NCBI GenBank assembly: GCA_002421995.1
Contig: DISP01000096.1
Coordinates: 16,772-26,165 of the forward strand
Length of the DNA: 9,394 nucleotides
DNA from: Bacteroidales bacterium UBA6207
GTDB taxonomy: Bacteria > Bacteroidota > Bacteroidia > Bacteroidales > F082
Reading direction: 5' to 3'
The notes under the pieces are model-generated. The model ran no database searches, was not told the origin of the DNA, and worked only from the letters and a program-made list of their open reading frames with translations. This document shows positions 1-6,575 of this stretch, one piece after another (position 1 is the first letter of the stretch; each line of letters opens with the position of its first letter). The translations under genes were made by a program, and so were the position numbers.

Positions 1-126
1 GACGCCTTCTCCAACCTTGCGGACGCCTTCTCCAACCTTGCCGACGCCTTCTCCAACCTTGCCGACGCCTTCTCCAAGCTTGCAGACGCATTCTCCAAGC
101 TTGCAGACGCATTCTTCAACTATTCA
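1..126. repeat. 21-bp tandem array, about six units
   Basis: Units start at 1, 22, 43, 64, 85 and 106. The first three differ only in the last base, units 4 and 5 carry AAGCTTGCA endings, and the sixth decays after GACGCATTCTTCAAC. The array is cut by the window edge, so its full length is unknown. Because 21 is a multiple of three, all six frames stay open and read as heptads: DAFSNLA in plus frame 1, TPSPTLx in plus frame 2, and ASARLEK in one minus frame. Plus frame 1 runs on to a stop at 331-333 and plus frame 2 stops at 140-142, so the array could be the 3' end of a gene entering from the left. The sequence after the array does not look convincingly coding, so I do not call a CDS. Confidence 0.9.
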
Positions 127-673
127 AATGGGATTATGGTAAAAATTTCATCCAAATTTCAGCGTGATCACCTGATCAAATCCCCTCTTTTTCCGGTTAT
201 CGTTCCATGCAAAATCTTTCGATTTTTCGACAACCAAGCCAAAAACGAGCAGAAAACGGCTAAAAGCCTTCAAAACCATCAACATAAAACACTGCAAAAC
301 AAAACCATACGATTTTGTCACGGTTTTGCCTAATAGGTAGAAATACAAGATTAAAAAAGATGACAACATTTATACAGGAAGCTTTACGGCTTGCACGGGA
401 GTTCAGGAAGCAGTTCGCTATAACGAAAAAGCCTCCCCGCCGGCAACCGATATCATTGCAGCGTGTCAAAGCGCTGTGGCTGTTGGTCAGGACTGCCGGC
501 CGGCACTTTGAGACTCCGCCACCCTGTGGCGACACTCAGTATGCCTATACACCCGATCTGCGCTTGCTCCAGCAAAAAAAGTTTCACACCATCGCAGGGA
601 GCAACGCCCCTCCGCCTGTGGTTTCTTCAACACAATACTCATTTACTTTAAAAACTTTAAAACACGTATTATC
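127..673. other. gene-poor stretch upstream of gene A
   Basis: This 547-bp stretch holds no gene I can support. Bases 143-360 are AT-rich with many AAAAC runs. Bases 361-620 are richer in GC and hold a 105-codon frame from ATG 360 that ends at 677, overlapping the gene A start as ATGA; its translation (MTTFIQEALRLAREF...) resembles no family I know. A TTTACTTTAAAAAC stretch near 643-656 is weakly like a Bacteroidota -7 region but lacks a convincing TTG at the right distance. GCAAAAC (294-300) and GTTTTGC (323-329) could pair, without a T tract behind them. Confidence 0.5.
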
Positions 674-1606
674 ATGACAAGAGAAATCACATCTATTCAA
701 AAATTCAATGCCATCAAACGGGTGCTCGAAAATCACAGCAGCGTCTTCGATGGAAAACCCAGCGCCCTTGCGTTCAGAGACCGCTTCTTCAGCAAATTGC
801 TCGAACTCTCCAACCGTCTCAACAACCTCGTGCGCCCTGTGAGCAGCTTCACGGCCGAACGCAAAACACAGCGCGAAAACCTTCAAAACCAACTTCAGCG
901 GATCACTGACTTTGGGATCATGCTGGCCATAGGCACCCAAAACAACGCCATGCTGGCTACGTTCACCCGATACAAGCAAATGATCAAGACCACCTCTGCA
1001 GGCATCATGATTCAGATAGCGCTCGATGAGCTCAGTCTGATCAATTCGCAGATGGCTGCTGCAGAAGCACTTGGCCTCGACAGCAGCTTCATGGATGGTT
1101 TTGAGGAAATGCTTGCAGGGTATCAAGAAGCCTTCAATACGGCCCAGAACCAGTTGGATGTCCGCCGTGCCGAACGCGATGCCGTGAACACCCTCATCAA
1201 GGAATGCAACGCCATCCTGCGTTTTGAACTCGACCGCTTTGTCCGCTTCAACGCCCCCGAAAACCAGTCGCTGGCCCAAAACTACCTGCGTCTGCGCCGG
1301 GTGAAACGTTCCGGCTCCAATTCAGCGAACAATATGCCCGAAACCTCCGACATCATCGGCACGGTGAGCGATGCCGCTACCGGACTTCCGGTGGCCGGCG
1401 CTGTGGTCAAACTCATCGAGCAGAGACGGTCCATCACCACCGACGGGGATGGCGATTTTCTGTTTGATGACCTGCCTGCAGGACATCTCACCCTGAGCTG
1501 CCATGCCTCCGGCTACGAAGTGCCCGAAATCGCTGCCATTGACCTGGGTCTGAACGACCATGTGGTGTGGAACTTCCAACTGCGGAAACTGGCCTCCGGC
1601 AGCTGA
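674..1606 (+). CDS. helical protein with C-terminal carboxypeptidase-regulatory-like domain
   Basis: 310 aa. There is no signal peptide (MTREITSIQKF...) and no sorting domain, so a cytoplasmic place or an unknown export route is implied. Residues ~1-215 look almost wholly helical, with long heptad-like stretches around SKLLELSNRLNNLV and the Gln/Asn/Arg-rich segment at ~55-75; I do not recognise this part. Residues ~225-305 match the CarboxypepD_reg-like beta-sandwich pattern: DIIGTVSDAATGLPVAGAVV, then a TDGDGDFLFDDLPAG turn, then SCHASGYEVP. In Bacteroidota this fold is usually a binding or spacer module, not a catalyst. The start at 674 is the only good ATG and is preceded by AT-rich sequence; no Shine-Dalgarno site is seen. 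Codon use is rich in G/C at third positions, unlike genes D and F. It stands alone: a terminator follows at once. Its role is unknown. Confidence 0.85.
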   Translation: MTREITSIQKFNAIKRVLENHSSVFDGKPSALAFRDRFFSKLLELSNRLNNLVRPVSSFTAERKTQRENLQNQLQRITDFGIMLAIGTQNNAMLATFTRYKQMIKTTSAGIMIQIALDELSLINSQMAAAEALGLDSSFMDGFEEMLAGYQEAFNTAQNQLDVRRAERDAVNTLIKECNAILRFELDRFVRFNAPENQSLAQNYLRLRRVKRSGSNSANNMPETSDIIGTVSDAATGLPVAGAVVKLIEQRRSITTDGDGDFLFDDLPAGHLTLSCHASGYEVPEIAAIDLGLNDHVVWNFQLRKLASGS

Positions 1607-1636
1607 TCCATCCGGCTCAGATAGCCTGCTGTCCCG

Positions 1637-1669
1637 AAAGCCTTGCCCTTGTGGCGGGGCTTTTTTTTT
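1637..1669 (+). terminator. intrinsic terminator of gene A
   Basis: An 11-bp stem is formed by 1637-1647 (AAAGCCTTGCC) and 1653-1663 (GGCGGGGCTTT), with two G-T pairs and a 5-nt loop CTTGT. Its last bases merge into a run of nine Ts (1661-1669). It lies 31 bp past the gene A stop and should separate gene A from the B-C unit. Confidence 0.9.
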
Positions 1670-1672
1670 CTG

Positions 1673-1704
1673 TTGATTTGTTGATTCGTTGATTTGTTGA
1701 TTTG
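1673..1704. repeat. 8-bp tandem array, copy 1
   Basis: Four 8-bp units in the order TTGATTTG, TTGATTCG, TTGATTTG, TTGATTTG, followed by TTGGTTTAGA and further TTTAG-rich sequence to ~1760. The same four units in the same order occur at 4957-4988, so this is part of a larger duplicated intergenic composite. Confidence 0.85.
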
Positions 1705-1778
1705 TTGGTTTAGAAGGGTTTAGAGTGGTTTATGGTTTAGAATTTAGTGTTTAGGGCTGGCGCATCGGCATGGGGGTT

Positions 1779-1866
1779 GATTTGAAAATTTGGGGATCTG
1801 ATCCGAAAACTTTCGGATTTGAAGATTTGCCCGACCCACAATTTTCAAATTAGAAATTTTCAAATC
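1779..1866. repeat. inverted-repeat element, degenerate copy 1
   Basis: GATTTGAAAATTT (1779-1791) is the exact reverse complement of AAATTTTCAAATC (1854-1866). Between them sits a second hairpin at 1801-1818 (ATCCGAAA / TTTCGGAT, with two central bases). The whole is a shortened, diverged relative of the element at 4983-5076. It is followed in both copies by CCAAATTGGTAGC and an AAAAG-CAAG segment. Confidence 0.75.
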
Positions 1867-1921
1867 CCAAATTGGTAGCCAAAAGGCAAGAACCGATGAA
1901 ACACCTGCCACCCACCTCCCA

Positions 1922-2220
1922 AAACTTAACTTGCTTTTTCAAAACATATCCTTTACTTTTACGGGAAATTATCAAAGGCCATCCAATGGCAAAACGAGCA
2001 ACATGAACTATATAATTGATATTCAGTTATTTACCCCCCCCATTTACTTCTTTCTTGTTTGGGTGGAGTTGTTGTTGTGCGATGCTTGTTGCACAACCCG
2101 GCAGCAGCTCGTTTTGCGCAGCCCTGGGAGCAATCCCATTGGCCAAAAGCCTGCCCGGCCGGGGCCGCTGATCTTTGAGGCTGTGGGCCGTCTTGTTTTA
2201 AATGTGGGCAATACGGCCGG
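1922..2220 (+). repeat. conserved promoter-leader block, copy 1
   Basis: This ~299-bp block aligns almost without gaps to 5148-5445; the only length change I see is C8 here against C7 there at the poly-C tract. The first ~110 bp are the most alike. The block starts with the promoter, contains ATGAACTATATAATTGAT (from 2003), an 8-base C run (2034-2041), a TTGGCCAA palindrome (2139-2146) and CCCGGCCGGG (2154-2163), and ends 48 bp before gene B. An 89-codon frame from ATG 2003 runs to 2272, but the matching frame in copy 2 is shifted at the C run. The block is most simply a shared promoter with a long 5' leader. I see no compensatory base changes proving an RNA structure. Confidence 0.85.
1931..1961 (+). 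promoter_or_regulatory. Bacteroidota-type promoter for genes B-C
   Basis: TTG at 1931-1933 (-33) is followed after 20 nt by TACTTTTA at 1954-1961, one base from the TAnnTTTG -7 consensus. The same pair with the same spacing occurs in copy 2. Transcription from here would give a leader of about 300 nt before gene B. Confidence 0.6.
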
Positions 2221-2268
2221 AAAGAATCACATTCAAAATGAAATTGTTAACCAAATCCATAAGAAAAA

Positions 2269-3261
2269 ATGAAAAAAACAATCACAATAGTACTTTTTGC
2301 AACAGCCTTGCTTTTTGGGTATATAGGCTCTGCCCAGGAAAACAAGCAATCACAAGCAAACAGAACATGGCCAGAACCGGGAGCGAAATGGACTTATTGT
2401 GTAAGTGGTTATTATGACAGACCCGGTGGAGAAGAAAAATGGGCTTTGACGGGTGATACGCTCATCAACGGACGATCGTGGTCTATGATCAAGCGTGACA
2501 ACCAGACAGAAGGCCAGTCTTCCTCCATCCACTCAAACGATTATGTTTTTTACAGCCGTTTCAGCAACGACAGCATTTACCGGTTTGTGAACAATAAGGA
2601 ATATCTTCTCTTTACCTACAATTTGAATGTAGGTGATGTCCTCACCACATTTCGTGCAGCAGGGGTATTTAATTGGCAGGATTCGGCTTGCAGCTCGCGA
2701 CTTCCGCTTAAAGTTATCGAGAAAAGCGAAGTAATGCTTGGCAGCAACCTGCTGGAAAAGTTTGTGTTGGAAGACACACTGTTTGGGCATTTATATCCTA
2801 ACTACATTGGAGAGCCTATTCGATATACCTTCATTGAGCGTATCGGGGTCATAAATAATTATCCATTCATGAACTCATTGGAGATGCCAACCAATTGTGA
2901 ATTGTTTGTCGAACCGGTGAGTTTTGCCATTGGAAAATACAGCGATGACAGCTTTGAGCACATCTATGGCGAATGTCCGGGAGTGGGATTGAAAGAAAGC
3001 GAATCTTATGGTAAATCACTGCGAATTTATCCCAATCCCGCCAACAGCTGGACGGCCTTTGACTACACTTTGCCCGAGGGTGTTAGTGAAGCCCGCATCG
3101 AGATTGCATCGCCTGCAGGGGTTGTTGTCCATAGCCTTCAGCTCAGTGGCAAAAGGGGGCAAAAGCTCTTCGATTCGCGCAAGCTCAGCCCCGGTGTTTA
3201 TAACTGCAGTCTGATTGCAGGAGGCTTTTCGCAAACTGTTAAACTGATCATTCAACATTAA
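2269..3261 (+). CDS. secreted T9SS cargo protein, type A sorting domain
   Basis: 330 aa. Residues 1-~22 form a Sec signal peptide (MKKTITIVLFATALLFG...SAQ). The start is set by this peptide and by the A-rich AAGAAAAA just before ATG. The middle (~25-245) has TWPEPGAKWTY, GDTLINGRSW, EYLLFTYNLNVGDV, FIERIGVIN and a late Cys pair (NCELF ... GECPG). These are features shared in order with the protein at 6840-7805 and more loosely with the one at 5500-6363. The C-terminal ~80 residues, from LRIYPNPAN to LSPGVYNCSL and the VKLIIQH end, are a T9SS type A sorting domain, so the product should cross the outer membrane by T9SS. No catalytic motif is visible; the function of the core is unknown. It is expressed from the conserved leader and lies 53 bp ahead of gene C, with a hairpin between them. 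Confidence 0.9.
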   Translation: MKKTITIVLFATALLFGYIGSAQENKQSQANRTWPEPGAKWTYCVSGYYDRPGGEEKWALTGDTLINGRSWSMIKRDNQTEGQSSSIHSNDYVFYSRFSNDSIYRFVNNKEYLLFTYNLNVGDVLTTFRAAGVFNWQDSACSSRLPLKVIEKSEVMLGSNLLEKFVLEDTLFGHLYPNYIGEPIRYTFIERIGVINNYPFMNSLEMPTNCELFVEPVSFAIGKYSDDSFEHIYGECPGVGLKESESYGKSLRIYPNPANSWTAFDYTLPEGVSEARIEIASPAGVVVHSLQLSGKRGQKLFDSRKLSPGVYNCSLIAGGFSQTVKLIIQH

Positions 3262-3272
3262 AAATCCAAACC

Positions 3273-3299
3273 ACAAGGGGGGCAAAACGTCCCCCTTGT
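3273..3299 (+). terminator. hairpin between genes B and C
   Basis: ACAAGGGGG (3273-3281) and CCCCCTTGT (3291-3299) form a perfect 9-bp stem with a 9-nt loop, followed by only three Ts and then AACACTTTG. The stem is strong but the T tract is short, so it may be a partial terminator, attenuator or 3'-end stabiliser that lowers gene C relative to gene B. Confidence 0.6.
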
Positions 3300-3314
3300 T
3301 TAACACTTTGTGCT

Positions 3315-4919
3315 ATGAAACATCGAATATGGCTTGTCGTTCTGCTACTCGCTATTGTTAAACAAATGGACGCTCAGCCTCTTGTTATCAATTGGCAAAG
3401 CTGTTTCGGAACCATTGAGAATGAACAAGTAATGGATATAGTTTTTACGGGTGATGGTTATATAATGACAGGAGCCCGCGGCTACTATCCACGCCTGTTA
3501 CTCCTCAAATCAGACCTTGCTGGCAATCTCCTTTGGGAAAAAGAGTATTTTGGGCCAAGGAATGGCGAAGGTGCTTTCAGGATATTTCCGGCAGATCAGG
3601 GAAACTACTTTGTTGTAGCAACCGCTTCTTCTTCATCCGGCGATATCACCTATGATCCCTATCCTGATCCCGGCTCAAACAACGCATGGATATTAAAAAT
3701 TGACAGCAATGGCAATAAGTTATGGGACAAGATATTCGGTGGTAATTGTCTGGAAATGGGCGTCTCGGGGGCACTCACCTCCGACACTGCTGTCATTTTT
3801 GCAGGTCTCACCTGTTCCAGCGATGGCGATGTGAGCCAATACTACGGTGCCGACGACGGATGGATGATCAAAGTGGACAGGCAGGGAAACAAAATGTGGG
3901 ACTTCACCATCGGGAACGATTGGTTTGACAGAATAATTGAAGTGACTGAAACTTCTGACAAAAGCTTACTTGTTGGAGCCTATTCTTTCTATGGTGAAAA
4001 CGGCAACATAAGCTGTAGTGACTTCTCAGCGTCTGATGGCACACAAGCTGTGATGTTTAAGCTCGATTCGGCTGGCAATTATCTGTGGCATCGTTGTTAC
4101 GGGGGTACAAACCATGAAGTGCTGAGAGCTATGGTTGAAACAAATGACGGCTACTTGCTTGGAATCACTTGTGCCTCTTCTGATGGCGATGTGTCCGGTG
4201 CCGGCTATCACCCTGGCCTTGACAATGTTGGCAATCCAACAAATGATATCTGGTTGGTAAAAACCGATTTCGAAGGCAATATCGTTTGGAGCAAATGCTA
4301 TGGTGGCAGCAAATCAGAATATCCTCACCGCATTTTCAGGATGGACGACGGGGGTTTCCTCGTTTTTGGCACCACCGAATCCTTCGATGGCGATGTGGTT
4401 GGCAACCATTCAAGCGGTTCTTCCTACAGCGATATCTGGGTGATCAAAGTGAGCAGCACAGGCTCGCTCGAGTGGCAGCAGTGCATTGGTTACAACGGCA
4501 GCGAAAACCTCTACAGGGCCGTGGCCCGCAATGGCGATAATAAATACGTGATTGCAACACAGGTTTGGGGAGAAAGCTCAGGTCAAATAACATGCCTGAC
4601 CGGTACCTTTGATTACCAAATCTGGCTGATCGAAGTCACCGACACCACTGTTGGTCTTTTTGAAAAGGAAAGCGATATGCCGCTGCTAAAGCTTTATCCC
4701 AACCCTGCCACCACCACCACCTGGCTGCAACTGCCCGGGCACACAGCCCAAAGCCCCATGCAGCTGCAGCTCATCAGCCCCAGGGGCGGCGTGGTGTATG
4801 AAGCCACAGCCGGCGGGCGTTTTCATCAGCTCAGCACAGCCCATCTTCCGGCAGGCCTCTACCTCGTGCGCCTGTGGGACGGAGAAAGGTGGCTGGTGCA
4901 GAAATTAGTGAAGGAGTAA
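3315..4919 (+). CDS. secreted seven-bladed propeller-like T9SS protein
   Basis: 534 aa. Residues 1-~20 are a signal peptide (MKHRIWLVVLLLAIV..MDA). Residues ~25-445 hold seven repeats built on a strand '[A/I]W[I/L/M][V/I/L]K[V/I/T]D..GN..W...(C/Y)(F/I)GG'. The series starts from INWQSCFG near the N-terminus and closes with IWLIEVTD, the ring closure expected of a seven-bladed beta-propeller. Many blades also carry a SSDGDVSG-like loop (SSGDIT, SSDGDVSQ, ENGNISC, SSDGDVSG, SFDGDVVG, SSGQITC), acidic enough to suggest Ca2+ binding; that is inference. Residues ~456-534 (LKLYPNPATT ... LPAGLYLVRLWDGERW, ending KLVKE) are a T9SS type A sorting domain homologous to that of gene D. No enzymatic residues are evident; such propellers commonly act as surface binding modules. 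It follows gene B by 53 bp and is probably co-transcribed at reduced level. Confidence 0.9.
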   Translation: MKHRIWLVVLLLAIVKQMDAQPLVINWQSCFGTIENEQVMDIVFTGDGYIMTGARGYYPRLLLLKSDLAGNLLWEKEYFGPRNGEGAFRIFPADQGNYFVVATASSSSGDITYDPYPDPGSNNAWILKIDSNGNKLWDKIFGGNCLEMGVSGALTSDTAVIFAGLTCSSDGDVSQYYGADDGWMIKVDRQGNKMWDFTIGNDWFDRIIEVTETSDKSLLVGAYSFYGENGNISCSDFSASDGTQAVMFKLDSAGNYLWHRCYGGTNHEVLRAMVETNDGYLLGITCASSDGDVSGAGYHPGLDNVGNPTNDIWLVKTDFEGNIVWSKCYGGSKSEYPHRIFRMDDGGFLVFGTTESFDGDVVGNHSSGSSYSDIWVIKVSSTGSLEWQQCIGYNGSENLYRAVARNGDNKYVIATQVWGESSGQITCLTGTFDYQIWLIEVTDTTVGLFEKESDMPLLKLYPNPATTTTWLQLPGHTAQSPMQLQLISPRGGVVYEATAGGRFHQLSTAHLPAGLYLVRLWDGERWLVQKLVKE

Positions 4920-4956
4920 GGAGGAGTTGATTTGTTGGTTTAGAGGTATTTAGGAG

Positions 4957-4988
4957 TTGATTTGTTGATTCGTTGATTTGTTGATTTG
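4957..4988. repeat. 8-bp tandem array, copy 2
   Basis: Units TTGATTTG, TTGATTCG, TTGATTTG, TTGATTTG are identical in sequence and order to 1673-1704. A further GTTGATTTGTTGGTTTAG stretch precedes it at 4926. Its last unit runs into the left arm of the inverted repeat. Confidence 0.85.
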
Positions 4989-5076
4989 AAAATTTGAAAT
5001 TTGAAAATTTGACCCGAAAACTTTCGGATTTGAAGATTGGAGTGATACAAATTTTCAAATTTCAAATTTTCAAATC
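4983..5076. repeat. long perfect inverted repeat, 29-bp arms
   Basis: Bases 4983-5011 are the exact reverse complement of 5048-5076, each arm built of GATTTGAAAATTTG-type units. The 36-nt centre holds its own hairpin, CCGAAA / TTTCGG at 5014-5027. The arms are almost all A/T. The element lies 63 bp past the gene C stop, so it may act as a transcript 3' end or a cruciform-prone site, but it has no T tract. It is followed by CCAAATTGGTAGC as in copy 1. Confidence 0.9.
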
Positions 5077-5147
5077 CCAAATTGGTAGCTAAAAGCCAAG
5101 TGCCAAAAGCTAAGAGCCATCCAAACACTTAACCCGGTCCGCATACT

Positions 5148-5445
5148 AAACTTAACTTGCTTTTTCAAAACACATCCATTACTTTTACGGGAAATTATCA
5201 AAGTCAATCCGATGGCAAAACGAGTGATATGAACTATATAATTGATATACAGTTATTTACCCCCCCATTTATATCTTTCTTGTTTGGGTGGAGTTGGTGT
5301 TGTGCGGTGCTTGTTGCACAAGGCAGCAGCAGCTCGTTTTGCACAGCCTTGGGAGCAATCCTATTGGCCAAAAGCCAGCCCGGCCAGGGCCGCTGATCTT
5401 TGAGGCTGTGTGTCGTCTTGTTTTGAGTGTGGGCAGGGCGGCCGG
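5148..5445 (+). repeat. conserved promoter-leader block, copy 2
   Basis: The second copy of the block at 1922-2220, about 298 bp, with substitutions scattered throughout and one fewer C in the poly-C run (C7, 5260-5266). The shared block ends at CGGCCGG (5439-5445), 54 bp before the gene D start, after which the two copies diverge completely. ATG 5229 opens a 55-codon frame ending at TGA 5394-5396. Its hydrophobic middle (FISFLFGWSWCCAVLVAQ) is also present in copy 1 if the C run there is read in the other frame, and the TGA is conserved. Confidence 0.85.
5157..5187 (+). promoter_or_regulatory. Bacteroidota-type promoter for gene D
   Basis: TTG at 5157-5159, 20-nt spacer, then TACTTTTA at 5180-5187: the same elements and spacing as at 1931-1961. 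Expected leader length to gene D is about 300 nt. Confidence 0.6.
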
Positions 5446-5499
5446 GAGAAGTTTACATATCTCGCAAAATGCATAATTTTAACAATTAAAATTTACAAA

Positions 5500-6363
5500 A
5501 TGAAAAAAATCAAAGAGTATTTTAATATTGCAATAATTAGCATATTTATCAACCTTTCGTTATTTCAATTTTTAAGTGCTCAAAATTATCAGCAAGTTTT
5601 AAAAACAGATTCAACCACATGGACGATTGCGCATCAGGAAATTTTTGGTATTGTAATTGATGTTTTTCATACAAAAACTTTTCAGGATTCTACTTATTCA
5701 TACGTATTTACAAATGATATTTTCTATCCCTATATTGGAAAATTAAGAGAAAATATAGATGAAGGAAAAGTTTGGTTTACAAGCGCAGTTAGCAACCAGG
5801 AATACTTGATTATGGACATGAACTTGCAAACCGGTGATACATTTGAGTTTAATACAGGGGTTTATGGTCAAGTAGATAGTGTTTACTATTTGGACAAAAG
5901 AAAAGTCATCCGGTTTGATCTTTTCTCCTCAAGATGGGATGAATCAATTAAATTTATAGAGGGAGTAGGGCCAAGCAATGCCTTCTCAGTCCTAAGTGAT
6001 TTTGATTGGTTCTATGTGACATGCAAGTATGATCAGGATGTACTGAATTATGTAAACAATAACAGTTATTTTATAGGATGCATGCCAAATCCAACCGGAG
6101 TAGAATTAAGAGCAGATGGAAGCAATCAATTTACCATTTTCCCTAATCCGGCTGGCTCTCAAACCTGGCTGCAACTGCCCGAAAACCTGCCTTTTTCGCA
6201 GATGCAAATAGTGCTTTACGGCTGCACAGGCCGCTTGCTTCACAGGGCGCAGCCTGCAAGCCAGTTCCACAGGATTGAGCTTGCGCATCTGCCAAAAGGT
6301 TTGTATCTGATAAAGGTTTGGGACGGCAAACGTTGGCTGGCGAAGAAATTAGTGAAGGAGTGA
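5500..6363 (+). CDS. secreted T9SS cargo protein, type A sorting domain
   Basis: 287 aa from ATG 5500. The frame stays open 30 codons upstream, but 5500 gives a clean signal peptide (MKKIKEYFN..IISIFINLSLFQFLSAQ) and sits after AAATTTACAAA, so it is preferred. The core (~30-200) has EYLIMDMNLQTGDTFEF, IKFIEGVGPSN and a TCKYD ... GCMPN Cys pair, making it a distant relative of the products at 2269 and 6840. Residues ~208-287 (FTIFPNPAGSQTWLQLP ... LPKGLYLIKVWDGKRW, ending KLVKE) are a T9SS sorting domain close to that of gene C; both genes share ACCTGGCTGCAACTGCCCG and nearly the same 3' end. The core is strongly AT-rich (14 of 60 bases G/C at 5641-5700) while the sorting-domain DNA is balanced (30 of 60 at 6181-6240), suggesting a chimeric origin. 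Function of the core is unknown. Confidence 0.88.
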   Translation: MKKIKEYFNIAIISIFINLSLFQFLSAQNYQQVLKTDSTTWTIAHQEIFGIVIDVFHTKTFQDSTYSYVFTNDIFYPYIGKLRENIDEGKVWFTSAVSNQEYLIMDMNLQTGDTFEFNTGVYGQVDSVYYLDKRKVIRFDLFSSRWDESIKFIEGVGPSNAFSVLSDFDWFYVTCKYDQDVLNYVNNNSYFIGCMPNPTGVELRADGSNQFTIFPNPAGSQTWLQLPENLPFSQMQIVLYGCTGRLLHRAQPASQFHRIELAHLPKGLYLIKVWDGKRWLAKKLVKE

Positions 6364-6370
6364 GGGGTGT

Positions 6371-6426
6371 GAATTGTGAATTATGAATTATGTATTATGA
6401 ATTACGAATTATGAATTACGAATTTT
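6371..6426. repeat. 7-bp tandem array
   Basis: Eight consecutive 7-bp units of the form GAATTAT or GAATTAC, with variants GAATTGT, GTATTAT and GAATTTT at the first, fourth and last positions. It begins 8 bp past the gene D stop. No terminator hairpin with a T tract is visible behind gene D; this AT-rich array is the only distinct structure there. Confidence 0.85.
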
Positions 6427-6506
6427 AAGTTAAAGCGGAATAAGGGCAAGAAAGCTGTTTTTCCTCTAACGTTTATTTAGAACCCCTTCAAAAATTTTTA
6501 AAAAAC

Positions 6507-6538
6507 TTGCAAAAGCGGCGCTGCATGTCTTATCTTTG
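6507..6538 (+). promoter_or_regulatory. strong Bacteroidota-type promoter for genes E-F
   Basis: TTG at 6507-6509 is followed after 21 nt by TATCTTTG at 6531-6538, a perfect TAnnTTTG -7 element, preceded by an A/T-rich stretch from 6489. This is the best promoter in the window. It would give a leader of about 295 nt before gene E, enclosing the small frame at 6576-6755. Confidence 0.75.
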
Positions 6539-6575
6539 TTAAAAAAACCAAGAACCAAGTAGCGCAAAACGATAT

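Noticed and set aside
1..126. CRISPR array
   Set aside because: Units are contiguous, with no spacers of independent sequence.
360..677. Open frames ending in ATGA overlap with genes A (from 360), B (from 2003) and E (from 6652), suggestive of translational coupling
   Set aside because: Any gene starting ATGA, as here with Lys or Thr as second residue, automatically supplies a TGA to an overlapping frame. The overlap therefore carries little information, and the frames lack conserved features.
584..1279. 231-codon open frame on the minus strand opposite gene A
   Set aside because: The plus strand carries a recognisable domain and coherent codon use; high G/C at third positions keeps the opposite strand open. 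The minus translation matches no family and is His/Cys-rich in a shadow-like way.
1922..2220. Known riboswitch in the leader
   Set aside because: No recognisable riboswitch core was seen, and the stems I could draw (for example AGCCT/AGGCT near 2149-2181) are not supported by compensatory changes between the copies.
4831..5128. Minus-strand frames of 75 and 62 codons after gene C
   Set aside because: They read through the inverted repeat and 8-bp array and give low-complexity FKFSNFKF-type peptides; not genes.
1673..5445. The two intergenic composites as copies of an insertion sequence or MITE
   Set aside because: No transposase, no terminal inverted repeats at the ends of the composite and no target duplication could be seen. 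The inverted repeat is internal.
5410..5499. Upstream extension of gene D by 30 codons
   Set aside because: It would bury the signal peptide behind a Cys-rich segment lying partly in the leader repeat. ATG 5500 fits far better.
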